Of a stretch of 64,000 nt of DNA, positions 27,546-35,488 are shown in pieces. A model generated the notes under the pieces. It saw nothing but the letters and a program-made list of their open reading frames with translations, had not been told where the DNA came from and ran no database searches. Source of the stretch: Pseudomonas sp. 31-12 (GTDB taxonomy: Bacteria; Pseudomonadota; Gammaproteobacteria; Pseudomonadales; Pseudomonadaceae); NCBI RefSeq assembly GCF_003151075.1, contig NZ_CP029482.1, forward strand, positions 6,138,001 to 6,202,000, in the 5' to 3' direction. The translations under genes were made by a program, and so were the position numbers. Every line of letters starts with the position of its first letter. Positions within the stretch are counted from its first letter, which is position 1.

Positions 27546-28837
27546 GCAGCGCCCCGATGGAAAAGGCCACCGTTGAACACGTGCCGACTAACCCGCCGGT
27601 GCGTGAACCCGGTGTGGTCGACGTGGAATACGGCTGGCAGGGCAATAACCTTGTGGAAATGCTGGAAAACGGCGAAGCCTATTTCCCGAGGGTATTCGAG
27701 GCCATGCGCCAGGCCAAGACCGAAATCCTCCTGGAAACCTTCATTGTGTTCGAGGACAAGGTCGGCAATGAGCTGCAGCAAGTGCTGATCGAAGCCGCCC
27801 AACGCGGAGTGCGGGTCACCGCCAGCCTCGACGGGTTTGGCTGTGGCGAGTTGAGCAACGGCTATCTCGCGGCGTTGAGCCAAGCCGGCGTGCGCCTGCA
27901 AATATTCGATCCGGCGCCCAAGCATCTGGGCATCCGCACCAACTGGTTCCGCCGTCTGCACCGCAAGATCGTGGTGGTGGACGGCACGATTGCGTTCATC
28001 GGCGGGATCAACTTTTCCGCCGACCATCTGGCCGACTTCGGCCCCGAGGCCAAGCAGGATTATTCGGTTGAAGTGCAAGGTCCGGCGGTGGCTGACATCC
28101 ACCATTTCGCGCTGCTGCAAAGTGGCCGCCCGGCCCGCGCCAAATACTGGTGGCAACGCCGCCGGCAGCGGCGCTCGGAACTGGCCTTCAGCGATCACGA
28201 CGGCCAGGTTCGCCTGGTGTACCGCGACAACGGCGACCACCGGACGGATATCGAAGAGGTTTACCGCCAGGTGCTGCGCAGTGCCCAGCGCCGCGTCGTG
28301 ATCGCCAATGCCTACTTCTTTCCGGGCTACCGCTTGCTGCGCGAGATCCGCAATGCCGCTCGCCGTGGCGTGGACGTGCGCCTGATCCTGCAGGGCCAAC
28401 CAGACATGATGGTGGCCAAACTGGCCGCGCGCATGACCTACGACTATCTGCTCAAGTCCGGGGTGCAGATCTTTGAATACTGCGAACGCCCGCTGCACGG
28501 CAAAGTCGCGCTGGTGGATGAGGACTGGAGCACCGTTGGCTCAAGCAATCTCGACCCGTTGAGCCTGTCCATGAACCTGGAGGCCAATGTGTTGATCCGC
28601 GACCGCGCCTTCAACCACGACCTGTTCGAACGGCTTGAGGTGCTGAGCAATAACCACTGCAAAGCCATGTCCGTGGAAAAGTCACCGCGCGGACGGATCT
28701 GGCACATGACCGTCGGCTTTCTGGTGTTTCACTTCCTGCGCCACTTCCCGGCCTGGGCCGGTTGGCTGCCAGCGCATAAACCTCGTCTGAAACCCTTTAC
28801 TCATCAAGCCGGGAGCGACCACCATGGACCGCGTTGA
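27542..28837 (+). CDS. clsB: Cardiolipin synthase B
   Basis: 431 residues with two phospholipase D motifs, [19 protein letters not shown] and [19 protein letters not shown] (HxKxxxxD each). ClsB joins phosphatidyl groups to make cardiolipin at the inner membrane and can also make phosphatidylglycerol. ATG 27542 overlaps the preceding TGA; an upstream in-frame ATG is inside that gene and would add unrelated residues. The gene's last bases overlap the next start by 14. Confidence 0.94.
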   Translation: MSSAPMEKATVEHVPTNPPVREPGVVDVEYGWQGNNLVEMLENGEAYFPRVFEAMRQAKTEILLETFIVFEDKVGNELQQVLIEAAQRGVRVTASLDGFGCGELSNGYLAALSQAGVRLQIFDPAPKHLGIRTNWFRRLHRKIVVVDGTIAFIGGINFSADHLADFGPEAKQDYSVEVQGPAVADIHHFALLQSGRPARAKYWWQRRRQRRSELAFSDHDGQVRLVYRDNGDHRTDIEEVYRQVLRSAQRRVVIANAYFFPGYRLLREIRNAARRGVDVRLILQGQPDMMVAKLAARMTYDYLLKSGVQIFEYCERPLHGKVALVDEDWSTVGSSNLDPLSLSMNLEANVLIRDRAFNHDLFERLEVLSNNHCKAMSVEKSPRGRIWHMTVGFLVFHFLRHFPAWAGWLPAHKPRLKPFTHQAGSDHHGPR

Positions 28838-29834
28838 AGCTCACTCGGCACCTCATGACGACAGCACAGCACCTGCCCCGGAAAAGAAAACACGCTGGAG
28901 CCGCTGGAAAAAGCCGCTGACGATGCTGTTTTTCCTGGCGCTGATCGTGCTGTTGACGATGCTTGCCCAGCGCATCGAATGGGATGAAGTGTTCCACACC
29001 CTGGCCAATTTCAAGGTGCGCACACTGATCATTGCGTCCGGCCTGACGCTGGTGAGTTTTCTGGTATACGCCTGTTTTGACCTGATCGGCCGCACCTACA
29101 TCCGCCAGGACCTGACCTGGAAACAGATCCTGCCCGTGGGGGTCATCAGCTACGCCTTCAACCTCAACCTGAGCGCGTGGGTCGGCGGCATTGCCATGCG
29201 TTATCGCCTGTATTCGCGGCTCGGGGTGAGCAAAAGCAACATCGCGAAAATCCTCGGATTGAGCTTGGCGACCAATTGGTTTGGCTACATGGTGATTGCG
29301 GGCGCGGTGTTCAGCAGCGGCCTGGTCAGAATGCCTCCGGGCTGGAAGCTGAGTAGCGGTGCATTGCAAGCTGTTGGCGTGTTGCTGTTGTTGGTGAGCG
29401 CGGGGTATCTGGCGGCGTGTCAGTTTTCCAGGCGTCGGGAATGGTCAATACGCGGGGTGGAAATCAACCTGCCGTCGCTGCGTATGGCGGTGCTGCAACT
29501 GGCCCTCGGGGCACTGAACTGGTCGCTGATGGCAGCGGTGATTTTCACGTTGCTGCCGAGCAAGCTGGATTATCCGTTGGTGCTCGGGGTGTTGCTGATC
29601 AGTGCGATTGCCGGGGTGATTACCCACATTCCTGCCGGGCTCGGGGTGTTGGAGGCGGTGTTTGTGGCGTTGTTGCAGCATGAGGCTTCGCGGGGGAGCC
29701 TGGTGGCGGGGTTGCTGGCGTATCGGGCGATCTATTTCATCTTGCCGTTGCTGATTACGTTGGTGATGTATTTGGCGGTGGAGGCCAAGGCGAAGTCGTT
29801 GCGGATTGCTAAAAAGCCCAAAGAGTCAGATTGA
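28824..29834 (+). CDS. UPF0104/YbhN-type flippase-like membrane protein
   Basis: 336 residues with about eight membrane spans and the lysylphosphatidylglycerol-synthase transmembrane (UPF0104) pattern: ILPVGVISYAFNLNLSAWVGGIAMRYRLYSRLG, ITHIPAGLGVLEAVFVAL. YbhN of E. coli is linked to cardiolipin metabolism by its operon. No aminoacyl-transferase domain is present, so only a transport or structural role for lipid is likely. Basic C-terminus (EAKAKSLRIAKKPKESD). Confidence 0.9.
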   Translation: MDRVEAHSAPHDDSTAPAPEKKTRWSRWKKPLTMLFFLALIVLLTMLAQRIEWDEVFHTLANFKVRTLIIASGLTLVSFLVYACFDLIGRTYIRQDLTWKQILPVGVISYAFNLNLSAWVGGIAMRYRLYSRLGVSKSNIAKILGLSLATNWFGYMVIAGAVFSSGLVRMPPGWKLSSGALQAVGVLLLLVSAGYLAACQFSRRREWSIRGVEINLPSLRMAVLQLALGALNWSLMAAVIFTLLPSKLDYPLVLGVLLISAIAGVITHIPAGLGVLEAVFVALLQHEASRGSLVAGLLAYRAIYFILPLLITLVMYLAVEAKAKSLRIAKKPKESD

Positions 29835-29840
29835 TTTCGA

Positions 29841-29943
29841 GGACGCCATCGCGGGCAAGCCCGCTCCCACAAGGTTCTGCGGTGTTACAAATAGTGTGTT
29901 CACCAGAGACCCTGTGGGAGCGGGCTTGCCCGCGATGGCGTCC
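29841..29943. repeat. REP doublet (inverted pair)
   Basis: Opposed 31-base copies, both ending in GCGATGGCGTCC-type flanks, 41 bases apart, between the convergent ybhN-like and hydrolase genes. Confidence 0.93.
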
Positions 29944-29956
29944 GCAAGACCACCAC

Positions 29957-30715
29957 TCATTTCGACTGAATAATGCTCAACCGCTCGCCCACGACCATCT
30001 CGGTAATCCAGTCCACCAGAATTGACGTATAGGCCTGCTGCGAAACCGGCTCGCTCAACGCGTGATCGGCGCCGTCGATAATCCGGTGCGTCAGCGAATG
30101 CGTCTGCTGGCACGCGGCGCGGTAGCTCATGATCGTTGCGTGAGGCACGAAGTCGTCGGTCTCGGACTCCACAAGCAGCACATCCCCGGTGAATTGCGAG
30201 CACGCATGCAGGGCGCGATTGCTGTCGGCGCGTACCAGCGTGTTGCGGTAATCGCGCAAATCCGCCTTGTCCAGTTCACGCTTGGGCGTGTGCCATTCAT
30301 CGTCGCGATACAGCGCCGGCACCCGCAGCGCCAGCCAGCGCACCGGGCGCAACGAAGTCAGGATCGAGGCCAGATAACCGCCATAGCTGGTGCCGACCAC
30401 CGCAATGGCGGAGGTGTCGAGCGCCGGGTGGGCGAGCAAGCGGTCGTACGCCGCCAGCAAATCGCGCAGGTTGTCTTCACGGGTGACGCGAGTGAGCGGA
30501 ATACCGGTGCCGCCGGTGTGCCCGCGCAAGTCGAACGTCAGGCACACGCACCCCAGACCGGCGATGCCTTTGGCCCGTTCCAGGTCCCGCTCCTGGCTGC
30601 CGCCCCAACCGTGCACAAACAACACGCCGGGGACTTTCGATTTGGGGCTCAGAAATGTCCCGCTCATTTGTTCATCGTCGATGTCGATCTGAATGGTTTC
30701 GCTTCTAGCCGTCAT
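29957..30715 (-). CDS. Alpha/beta hydrolase
   Basis: 252 residues with VLFVHGWGGSQERD (oxyanion strand), FDLRGHTGGTG, the nucleophile elbow VVGTSYGGYLASIL and the C-terminal DFVPHATIMSYR / DGADHALSEP acid-histidine parts. It is a serine esterase or lipase/dienelactone-type enzyme of unknown substrate. Its start overlaps the end of the DUF3182 gene by 11 bases, so they are cotranscribed and probably act on the same process. Confidence 0.88.
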   Translation of the reverse strand: MTARSETIQIDIDDEQMSGTFLSPKSKVPGVLFVHGWGGSQERDLERAKGIAGLGCVCLTFDLRGHTGGTGIPLTRVTREDNLRDLLAAYDRLLAHPALDTSAIAVVGTSYGGYLASILTSLRPVRWLALRVPALYRDDEWHTPKRELDKADLRDYRNTLVRADSNRALHACSQFTGDVLLVESETDDFVPHATIMSYRAACQQTHSLTHRIIDGADHALSEPVSQQAYTSILVDWITEMVVGERLSIIQSK

Positions 30716-31814
30716 AGGATTTGACCGTTACGTACTTGAGAAGAAAGTCACTGTTTTGCGCCGGTCCGCGATACACCTCAATGGCGTCCGCCGGCAGCGG
30801 CTGGTCGATGTAGGTTTCCACCGAAGACACGCTAATCGCGCGCATTCCGGGGTCGTTGACGAAGCTCTGCAACGCCGCCACTTCGGCACTGCTGGCACCG
30901 CCCATGCGCCAGGACTGTTCGAGCACACCGCTTCGCTGTTGGCCATTGCTGTCCAGGCCTTGGGCGATGTCATAGTTGCGGCGCGAGGCATAGAAACCGG
31001 GGTAGGCCTCGTCTGCGGCACTGTCGAACACTTGCGCTTGCTGGATCGCCAGGCGCACATCGTCAGGCAGGTCCAGTTTCAGCAGGTCTTCGTAATAACC
31101 TTGCACCACCAGCAGATTGGAACCTCCATAAACCTGCTCGCCCTGACCGTCTTCGGTCAAGTATTGATCGCCGCAATAACTCAGCACCCTGCCGCCGATA
31201 AAGCTCTGGCCGACGCTGTGGGTGATCACTTTGTCGAGATCCTGCTCAAGCACCACGCCTTCGTTGAACAGCGCCTTGGCATCGGGACGAGCCAGAATCG
31301 CATCGAACTGATCGAGGCTTTTGATCACTTCCTGGCCTCGTCCGGCGCAGGCATGAATCGGCTTGATGCGGATCGGTCCGGTGTAGAGCAAATGCTCAGC
31401 CGCCGGTCGCGCATCGTCGAACGAGAACACGCTGAGGCCATCGAGCACCACGCTGCGTACGCGTTCGGAAAACAACGGTGACCAGCCTTCCGGGGCGTGC
31501 GCATTTTTGTTGCGCAACCCGTGGCTGATGGCTTTGGTGCAGATGAAATCGTGATCGACGTAGCCGCCCCACATATCCTCCGGCCCCGTGACGCCCAATG
31601 CCCGGGCGGCAGCGACGCCGACCAGGGTCTGGGTCGGCAAGAGATAAAGATCGCGGCCGTTATGAAGTTCGGGATCGTAGCTGCCACCGAACTTGAGCCC
31701 GAGGATTTGCGCCAGCCAGCGGGCGAGTGCGCGATTGGTTTCGACTTCGTGCTGGGGCGCCTCGGGGCGGACCGAGTGGGCAACCACCAGTTTCTTGCGG
31801 TTTGTTGGGGTCAT
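30705..31814 (-). CDS. DUF3182 family protein
   Basis: 369 residues, DUF3182. The central RIKPIHACAGRGQEVIKSLDQFDAIL followed by LFNEGVVLEQDLDKVITHSVGQSFI resembles the lysine and glutamate motifs of ATP-grasp ligases, which is inference only. No signal peptide or membrane span. It is the first gene of a two-gene unit with the hydrolase. The 300 bases upstream carry a palindrome and three phased direct repeats that may be operator sites. Confidence 0.8.
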   Translation of the reverse strand: MTPTNRKKLVVAHSVRPEAPQHEVETNRALARWLAQILGLKFGGSYDPELHNGRDLYLLPTQTLVGVAAARALGVTGPEDMWGGYVDHDFICTKAISHGLRNKNAHAPEGWSPLFSERVRSVVLDGLSVFSFDDARPAAEHLLYTGPIRIKPIHACAGRGQEVIKSLDQFDAILARPDAKALFNEGVVLEQDLDKVITHSVGQSFIGGRVLSYCGDQYLTEDGQGEQVYGGSNLLVVQGYYEDLLKLDLPDDVRLAIQQAQVFDSAADEAYPGFYASRRNYDIAQGLDSNGQQRSGVLEQSWRMGGASSAEVAALQSFVNDPGMRAISVSSVETYIDQPLPADAIEVYRGPAQNSDFLLKYVTVKSYDG

Positions 31815-31863
31815 GCGTCCCCCTTCAGTCGGCTTTTGATGAATGTAGTTGAAGGGGTGCAGA

Positions 31864-31887
31864 GATCAAGCCAAGGCCGGCTTGATC
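31864..31887. promoter_or_regulatory. Palindrome, possible operator of the DUF3182 operon
   Basis: GATCAAGCC-N6-GGCTTGATC is a perfect dyad 50 bases upstream of the DUF3182 start. It has no T tract, so it is more like an operator than a terminator. Confidence 0.45.
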
Positions 31888-31927
31888 GAAATGGCCTTGA
31901 ATTCAGTCGGTTGCAGGAATCGTAATG

Positions 31928-31989
31928 GCACGACGCCTGCTCGATTCTGCACGACGCCCATCGGCGACTCCGGCATTTTGCACGATCCC
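31928..31989. repeat. Three helically phased direct repeats
   Basis: GCACGACGCC at 31928-31937 and 31949-31958 and GCACGATCCC at 31980-31989. The spacings of 21 and 31 bases are close to two and three helix turns, as expected for tandem binding of one regulator. Confidence 0.5.
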
Positions 31990-32002
31990 GGCCTTCCACT
32001 GA

Positions 32003-32100
32003 TCCCCTGTGGGAGCGAGCCTGCTCGCGATAGCGGTGCGTCAGTCACATTAATTTGTCTGACACACCGCTATCGCGAGCAGGCTCGCTCCCACAGGGGA
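32003..32100. repeat. REP doublet, sequence variant
   Basis: Opposed copies with core GTGGGAGCGAGCCTGCTC instead of the usual GAGCGGGCTTGC, 26-28 bases apart at their inner ends. It is the only doublet of this subtype in the window. Confidence 0.92.
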
Positions 32101-32114
32101 TTGGGGTGTTACAA

Positions 32115-33107
32115 CTACCGGGTTGCGGCAGTGGGCGTCACGCCGAACCGTGACCGGTAATCACTCGGCGCCAGCCCGGTAATTTTCTTGAACGTCGCCC
32201 GAAATGCACCAGGGTCCTGATAGCCCACGGTCCACGCGATGTGGTCGATGGTGCCGTTGGTGAATTCGAGCATTTCCCGCGCCTTGCCGACCCGCAGGTG
32301 CTGGCAATACTCGGTGGGTTTCAACCCGGTCGCCGCGCGGAAGCGGCGCAGGAACGTGCGTTCTTCCAGCCCTGCCCGCTCGGCCATCGCCGGCAACGAC
32401 ACATCGGTCGCCCCGGTGCTTTGCAGCCAATGCTGAACCTTGAGAATCGACGCGTCGCCATGGCTGAGAATCGGCGAAAAATTGCTACCGCATTCACTCG
32501 CGCTGTCGCTGTGTTCCACCACCAGAAAACGCGCAGTGCCGGTGGCGATGCTCGGACCGAGCAGACGATCTACCAAACGCAACCCCAGCTCGGACCAGGC
32601 CATCAGCCCGGCGGTGGTGATCAAGTCGCCGTCGTCGACAATGGGCGTATCGGCCTTGAGCTTGATCGCCGGATAACGCTCGGCGAAGGTTTTGGCCGAG
32701 GTCCAGTGGGTGGTGGCGCTGCGGCCGTCGAGCAAACCGCTTTCCGCCAACAGAATCGAGCCCACGCAGATGCCACCGAGCGTCGCGCCCTGCGCATGTT
32801 GCTGACGCATCCAGTCGATCAACGCCTGCGGTGCCTGGCCTTCGGAAAACCCTGCGATCGACGGCGGAATCAACACCGCCACCAAGGCGCGGTCCGGCGC
32901 TGGATGACTGTCGTAGATCCGCTCCGGCGGCTGCTCGCCATCAACCTGCCAATGGCTGACCCGCAGCAACGGCAACTGCGCAGACTGATGCTCGGCGGCA
33001 ATCCGGTTGGCCACGCCGAACAGATCGGTCAACCCGTGCACCGCCGCCATCTGCGCGCCGGGATAAATCAGCACGCCGAGTTCGGCGATTGCCCTTTGTG
33101 CATCCAT
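32115..33107 (-). CDS. GlxA-family AraC transcriptional regulator
   Basis: 330 residues: N-terminal DJ-1/PfpI-like domain with LGGICVGSILLAESGLLDG (nucleophile-elbow cysteine region), and a C-terminal AraC helix-turn-helix pair (MAERAGLEERTFLRRFRAATGLKPTEYCQHLRVGKAREML and IAWTVGYQDPGAFRATFKKITGLAPSDYR). ATG 33107 has GGGGGA 10 bases upstream. It is transcribed away from the cysteine hydrolase gene, so it probably controls that gene from the shared 104-base gap. The inducer is unknown. Confidence 0.93.
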   Translation of the reverse strand: MDAQRAIAELGVLIYPGAQMAAVHGLTDLFGVANRIAAEHQSAQLPLLRVSHWQVDGEQPPERIYDSHPAPDRALVAVLIPPSIAGFSEGQAPQALIDWMRQQHAQGATLGGICVGSILLAESGLLDGRSATTHWTSAKTFAERYPAIKLKADTPIVDDGDLITTAGLMAWSELGLRLVDRLLGPSIATGTARFLVVEHSDSASECGSNFSPILSHGDASILKVQHWLQSTGATDVSLPAMAERAGLEERTFLRRFRAATGLKPTEYCQHLRVGKAREMLEFTNGTIDHIAWTVGYQDPGAFRATFKKITGLAPSDYRSRFGVTPTAATR

Positions 33108-33211
33108 TGTCAGTTTTCCCCCTTCTATTGTCGGTGCGGCCAATCCCCTGACGGCCTGCCAGAGCCAATACTTCGTTCCACACCCAACACACACATTTCG
33201 AGGAAACAGCC

Positions 33212-33766
33212 ATGGCCAAGCAAGCACTCATCGTAGTCGATATCCAAAACGACTACTTCTCCCAAGGCAAGTGGCCGCTGGTCGGTGCCGATGCTGCCGC
33301 CGACAACGCCGTCCGTTTGCTCAAAGCCTTTCGTGATGCTGGTGATTCGGTGGTGCACATCCGTCACGAATTCACCTCTGACGAAGCCCCTTTCTTCACC
33401 CCGGGTTCGGAAGGCGCGAAGCTGCACCCCAAAGTCCTGAACCGTGCCGACGAGCCGGTGGTGCTCAAGCACTTCGTCAACTCGTTCCGTGAAACCGAAC
33501 TCAAATCGATCCTCGACGAGCAAGGCATCAAGGAACTGGTGGTCGTCGGCAGCATGAGCCACATGTGCGTCGATGGCATCACCCGCGCCGCGGCCGATTT
33601 CGGCTACACCGTCACCGTGATCCACGACGCCTGTGCCTCACGCGACCTGGAATTCAACGGCGTCACAGTGCCCGCCGCCCACGTTCACGCCGCCTTCATG
33701 TCGGCCCTGGGTTTCGCCTATGCGAACGTGATTTCCACTGACGAATTCCTGGCGGCCGGCCGCTAA
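33212..33766 (+). CDS. Isochorismatase-family cysteine hydrolase
   Basis: 184 residues with the catalytic triad of this family: aspartate in LIVVDIQNDYF, lysine in VLKHFVNSF, and cysteine in GSMSHMCVDGITRAAADFGYTVTVIHDAC. Such enzymes hydrolyse amides or vinyl ethers (nicotinamidase, N-carbamoyl compounds, isochorismate). The substrate cannot be named. Divergent from the GlxA-type regulator, which makes regulation by it likely. AGGA is 7 bases before the ATG. Confidence 0.92.
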   Translation: MAKQALIVVDIQNDYFSQGKWPLVGADAAADNAVRLLKAFRDAGDSVVHIRHEFTSDEAPFFTPGSEGAKLHPKVLNRADEPVVLKHFVNSFRETELKSILDEQGIKELVVVGSMSHMCVDGITRAAADFGYTVTVIHDACASRDLEFNGVTVPAAHVHAAFMSALGFAYANVISTDEFLAAGR

Positions 33767-33792
33767 CCTCCTAACTGATTGATCAACTTCCG

Positions 33793-33830
33793 AAAAGGGC
33801 CCGCCGCGCTTGAGCGCTGCGGGCCCTTTT
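33793..33830. terminator. Terminator after the cysteine hydrolase
   Basis: Long GC hairpin (AAAAGGGCCCGC...GCGGGCCCTTTT) with a T run on the plus strand. It isolates the following yjf/psp operon from readthrough. Confidence 0.9.
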
Positions 33831-33860
33831 GGCTGGCCGAAAAAAGTAATGCAAAAAATC

Positions 33861-33872
33861 TCACGCGTGAGC
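33861..33872. promoter_or_regulatory. Operator palindrome 1 of the yjf/psp operon
   Basis: Perfect 12-base palindrome CTCACGCGTGAG, just upstream of the -35 hexamer. Its copy at 33906-33917 is centred 45 bases further on, a little over four helix turns. Confidence 0.72.
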
Positions 33873-33875
33873 TAT

Positions 33876-33904
33876 TGAGAGTGGCAAAAATTGCCTGTAG
33901 TGTT
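33876..33904 (+). promoter_or_regulatory. Sigma70 promoter of the yjf/psp operon
   Basis: TTGAGA (33876-33881), 17 bases, TATGTT (33899-33904). The start point would be near 33911, inside the second palindrome, so a protein bound there would block RNA polymerase. Confidence 0.65.
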
Positions 33905-33905
33905 T

Positions 33906-33917
33906 CCCACGCGTGAG
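33906..33917. promoter_or_regulatory. Operator palindrome 2 of the yjf/psp operon
   Basis: CCCACGCGTGAG, the same palindrome with one changed base, over the predicted start point and 24 bases before the first gene. Confidence 0.7.
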
Positions 33918-33940
33918 TTTTTCACATCGAGGTCAGCCCC

Positions 33941-34630
33941 ATGAAAAGCAGCTCTCCATCGAGCCCCCCAACCGGGCCCGAGACCGATTCAGCAAGCCGC
34001 AAGGGAGAGCGCGCGAAACCGTCCGCGAAAAAACCATCGAGCTTTTACATGAAGCAGATGCGCGCGGGCCTGGGTGCCGCCGGTTATGTGAAACACGAGA
34101 CTTGGGTGCTTCCCGAAAACCGAAGCCTGCTCAAGCAGATGGAGAAACAGCTTCGCCAACCGATTCTGGCTGGCTCATTCATGTCGGAGAATTACATGAG
34201 CGCAGGTACAAACTGGAACATTGATCGCCTCTTCAGCGCCCTTCAGGCCCTGGACGAAGTGGTTTCGAACGACATCACGCTTTCTCTCGTTCAAGGCTCC
34301 GAATCCAGCATCAAGCTGGAAATGAACGATTTCGGTGGCTTGCCGATTTACATCGCGGTGGTGGGCGAGCAGATCATCGTCGATACCGTTCTGGTCGACA
34401 TCGAGTCTATCAACGACGTGCCGGCCTTCAATGACGCCGTGCTGCGCAGCCGGGAGATGTTCCCGCTGTCCTCGATCGGTATCGAGTCCATGCCGAACGG
34501 GCAGATTGTCTACAACATGTTCGGCGCCCTGAGCTCCGACTCCAGCCTGACGAACATCGTGACCGAGGTGAAAACCCTGGTCGATAACGTCCAGCGCGCC
34601 AGCGAAGCCTTCGAACGTTTCTTCAATTAA
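33941..34630 (+). CDS. YjfI-like DUF2170 protein with N-terminal extension
   Basis: 229 residues. The C-terminal ~140 residues (from NWNIDRLFSALQAL) are DUF2170 as in E. coli YjfI, which is only about 133 residues long. The extra N-terminal part has a basic, low-complexity start (residues 1-33) and then SSFYMKQMRAGLGAAGYVKHETWVLPENRSLLKQ, which resembles ribbon-helix-helix DNA-binding domains (compare DUF3018-type antitoxins with R-x-RAxG...WVP). If so, this first gene could be the autoregulator of the operon acting on the CACGCGTG palindromes. The DUF2170 role is unknown. GAGG is 8 bases before the ATG. Confidence 0.85.
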   Translation: MKSSSPSSPPTGPETDSASRKGERAKPSAKKPSSFYMKQMRAGLGAAGYVKHETWVLPENRSLLKQMEKQLRQPILAGSFMSENYMSAGTNWNIDRLFSALQALDEVVSNDITLSLVQGSESSIKLEMNDFGGLPIYIAVVGEQIIVDTVLVDIESINDVPAFNDAVLRSREMFPLSSIGIESMPNGQIVYNMFGALSSDSSLTNIVTEVKTLVDNVQRASEAFERFFN

Positions 34631-34654
34631 TTATTCGGTATCAGGAAATATCCA

Positions 34655-35353
34655 ATGACTCAGTCCATCTGGAGCAAATTGTTCACCGCGCTGCGTGGCG
34701 GTGCCACTGAAGTTGGCGAATCGATCGTCGACCAACAGGCCCTGCGCATCCTCGACCAGGAAATTCGCGATGCGGACAGCGCCCTGGCCAACGCCAAACG
34801 TGAACTGGTCACCATCATGGCCAAGCACAAACTGTCGGCTGACCGCGTCAGCGAGTACAACGCCAAGATCAAGGACCTGGAATCCAAGGCCCTGGCCGCG
34901 ATCCAGGCCAACCGTGAAGACCTGGCACTGGAAGTGGCCGAAGCCATTTCGACCCTGACCAACGAGCTGGACGTCGAGCAAAAGCAGGCCACTGAATTCG
35001 GCGGTTACGCTGAAAACATGCGCAAAGACATCACCAAGGCTGAAAACCGCATCAAAAGCCTGCGCCAGCAAGTCGACATGGCCAAGGCGCGCGAAAGCGT
35101 ACAGAAAGCCCAGGTCAGTGCTTCGATCGCCAGTGGCGGCGCCAACGGCAAGCTGGAAACCGCTGTCGGTACATTGAACCGCCTGCAGGCCAAGCAGCAG
35201 CAACGCGCGGCTGAACTGGAAGCTCAGGACCAACTGGCCGATGCCTCGACCGGTACTGACCTGGAACGCAAACTGCGCGACGCCGGCATCACGCCGAACG
35301 AAGGCAGCGCCAATGCGATTCTGGAACGCCTGAAGAAAAAATCGGCTGAGTAA
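34655..35353 (+). CDS. PspA/IM30-family membrane-associated protein (YjfJ-like)
   Basis: 232 residues, almost all predicted coiled coil, with the N-terminal amphipathic helix (SIWSKLFTALRGGATEVGESIVDQQALRILDQEIRDAD) and the central RKDITKAENRIKSLRQQVDMAKARESVQKAQV. PspA/IM30/Vipp1 are ESCRT-III-related and assemble on the inner membrane to repair or remodel it. Paralogue of PspA in the position of E. coli YjfJ. It starts 24 bases after the YjfI-like gene; 135 bases with a hairpin separate it from the rhomboid gene. Confidence 0.94.
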   Translation: MTQSIWSKLFTALRGGATEVGESIVDQQALRILDQEIRDADSALANAKRELVTIMAKHKLSADRVSEYNAKIKDLESKALAAIQANREDLALEVAEAISTLTNELDVEQKQATEFGGYAENMRKDITKAENRIKSLRQQVDMAKARESVQKAQVSASIASGGANGKLETAVGTLNRLQAKQQQRAAELEAQDQLADASTGTDLERKLRDAGITPNEGSANAILERLKKKSAE

Positions 35354-35411
35354 GCAACCCAGGCAACACTGCAGCTTGGTATTCATTTCCCTGATGCCAA
35401 AAGCTGCGGAA

Positions 35412-35443
35412 CCTGTGGGAGCGGGCTTGCCCGCTCCCACAGG
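35412..35443. repeat. Single compact REP hairpin inside the operon
   Basis: CCTGTGGGAGCGGGC and its exact complement are separated by only 2 bases, giving a 15-pair stem. It is not a full doublet. Between pspA and the rhomboid gene it could lower downstream expression or protect the 3' end of the pspA message. Confidence 0.85.
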
Positions 35444-35488
35444 GATTTCGTTAATTCGTTGCCCTTCTTTATTACGTCGAGGTCAAGG

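Larger units (their letters stand above)
31815..32114. other. Gap upstream of DUF3182: palindrome, phased direct repeats and REP doublet
   Basis: 300 bases without a gene. They hold a 9-base-arm palindrome (GATCAAGCC/GGCTTGATC, 31864-31887), three direct copies of GCACGACGCC-like decamers at 31928, 31949 and 31980, and the REP doublet at 32003-32100. The DUF3182 promoter is expected here, read leftward. Confidence 0.6.

Noticed and set aside
31926..31941. Sigma54-like -24/-12 (TGGCACG-N4-CTGCT) on the plus strand
   Set aside because: Good match, but nothing on the plus strand follows except a REP doublet and the 3' end of a convergent gene; it is better explained as part of the phased direct repeats.
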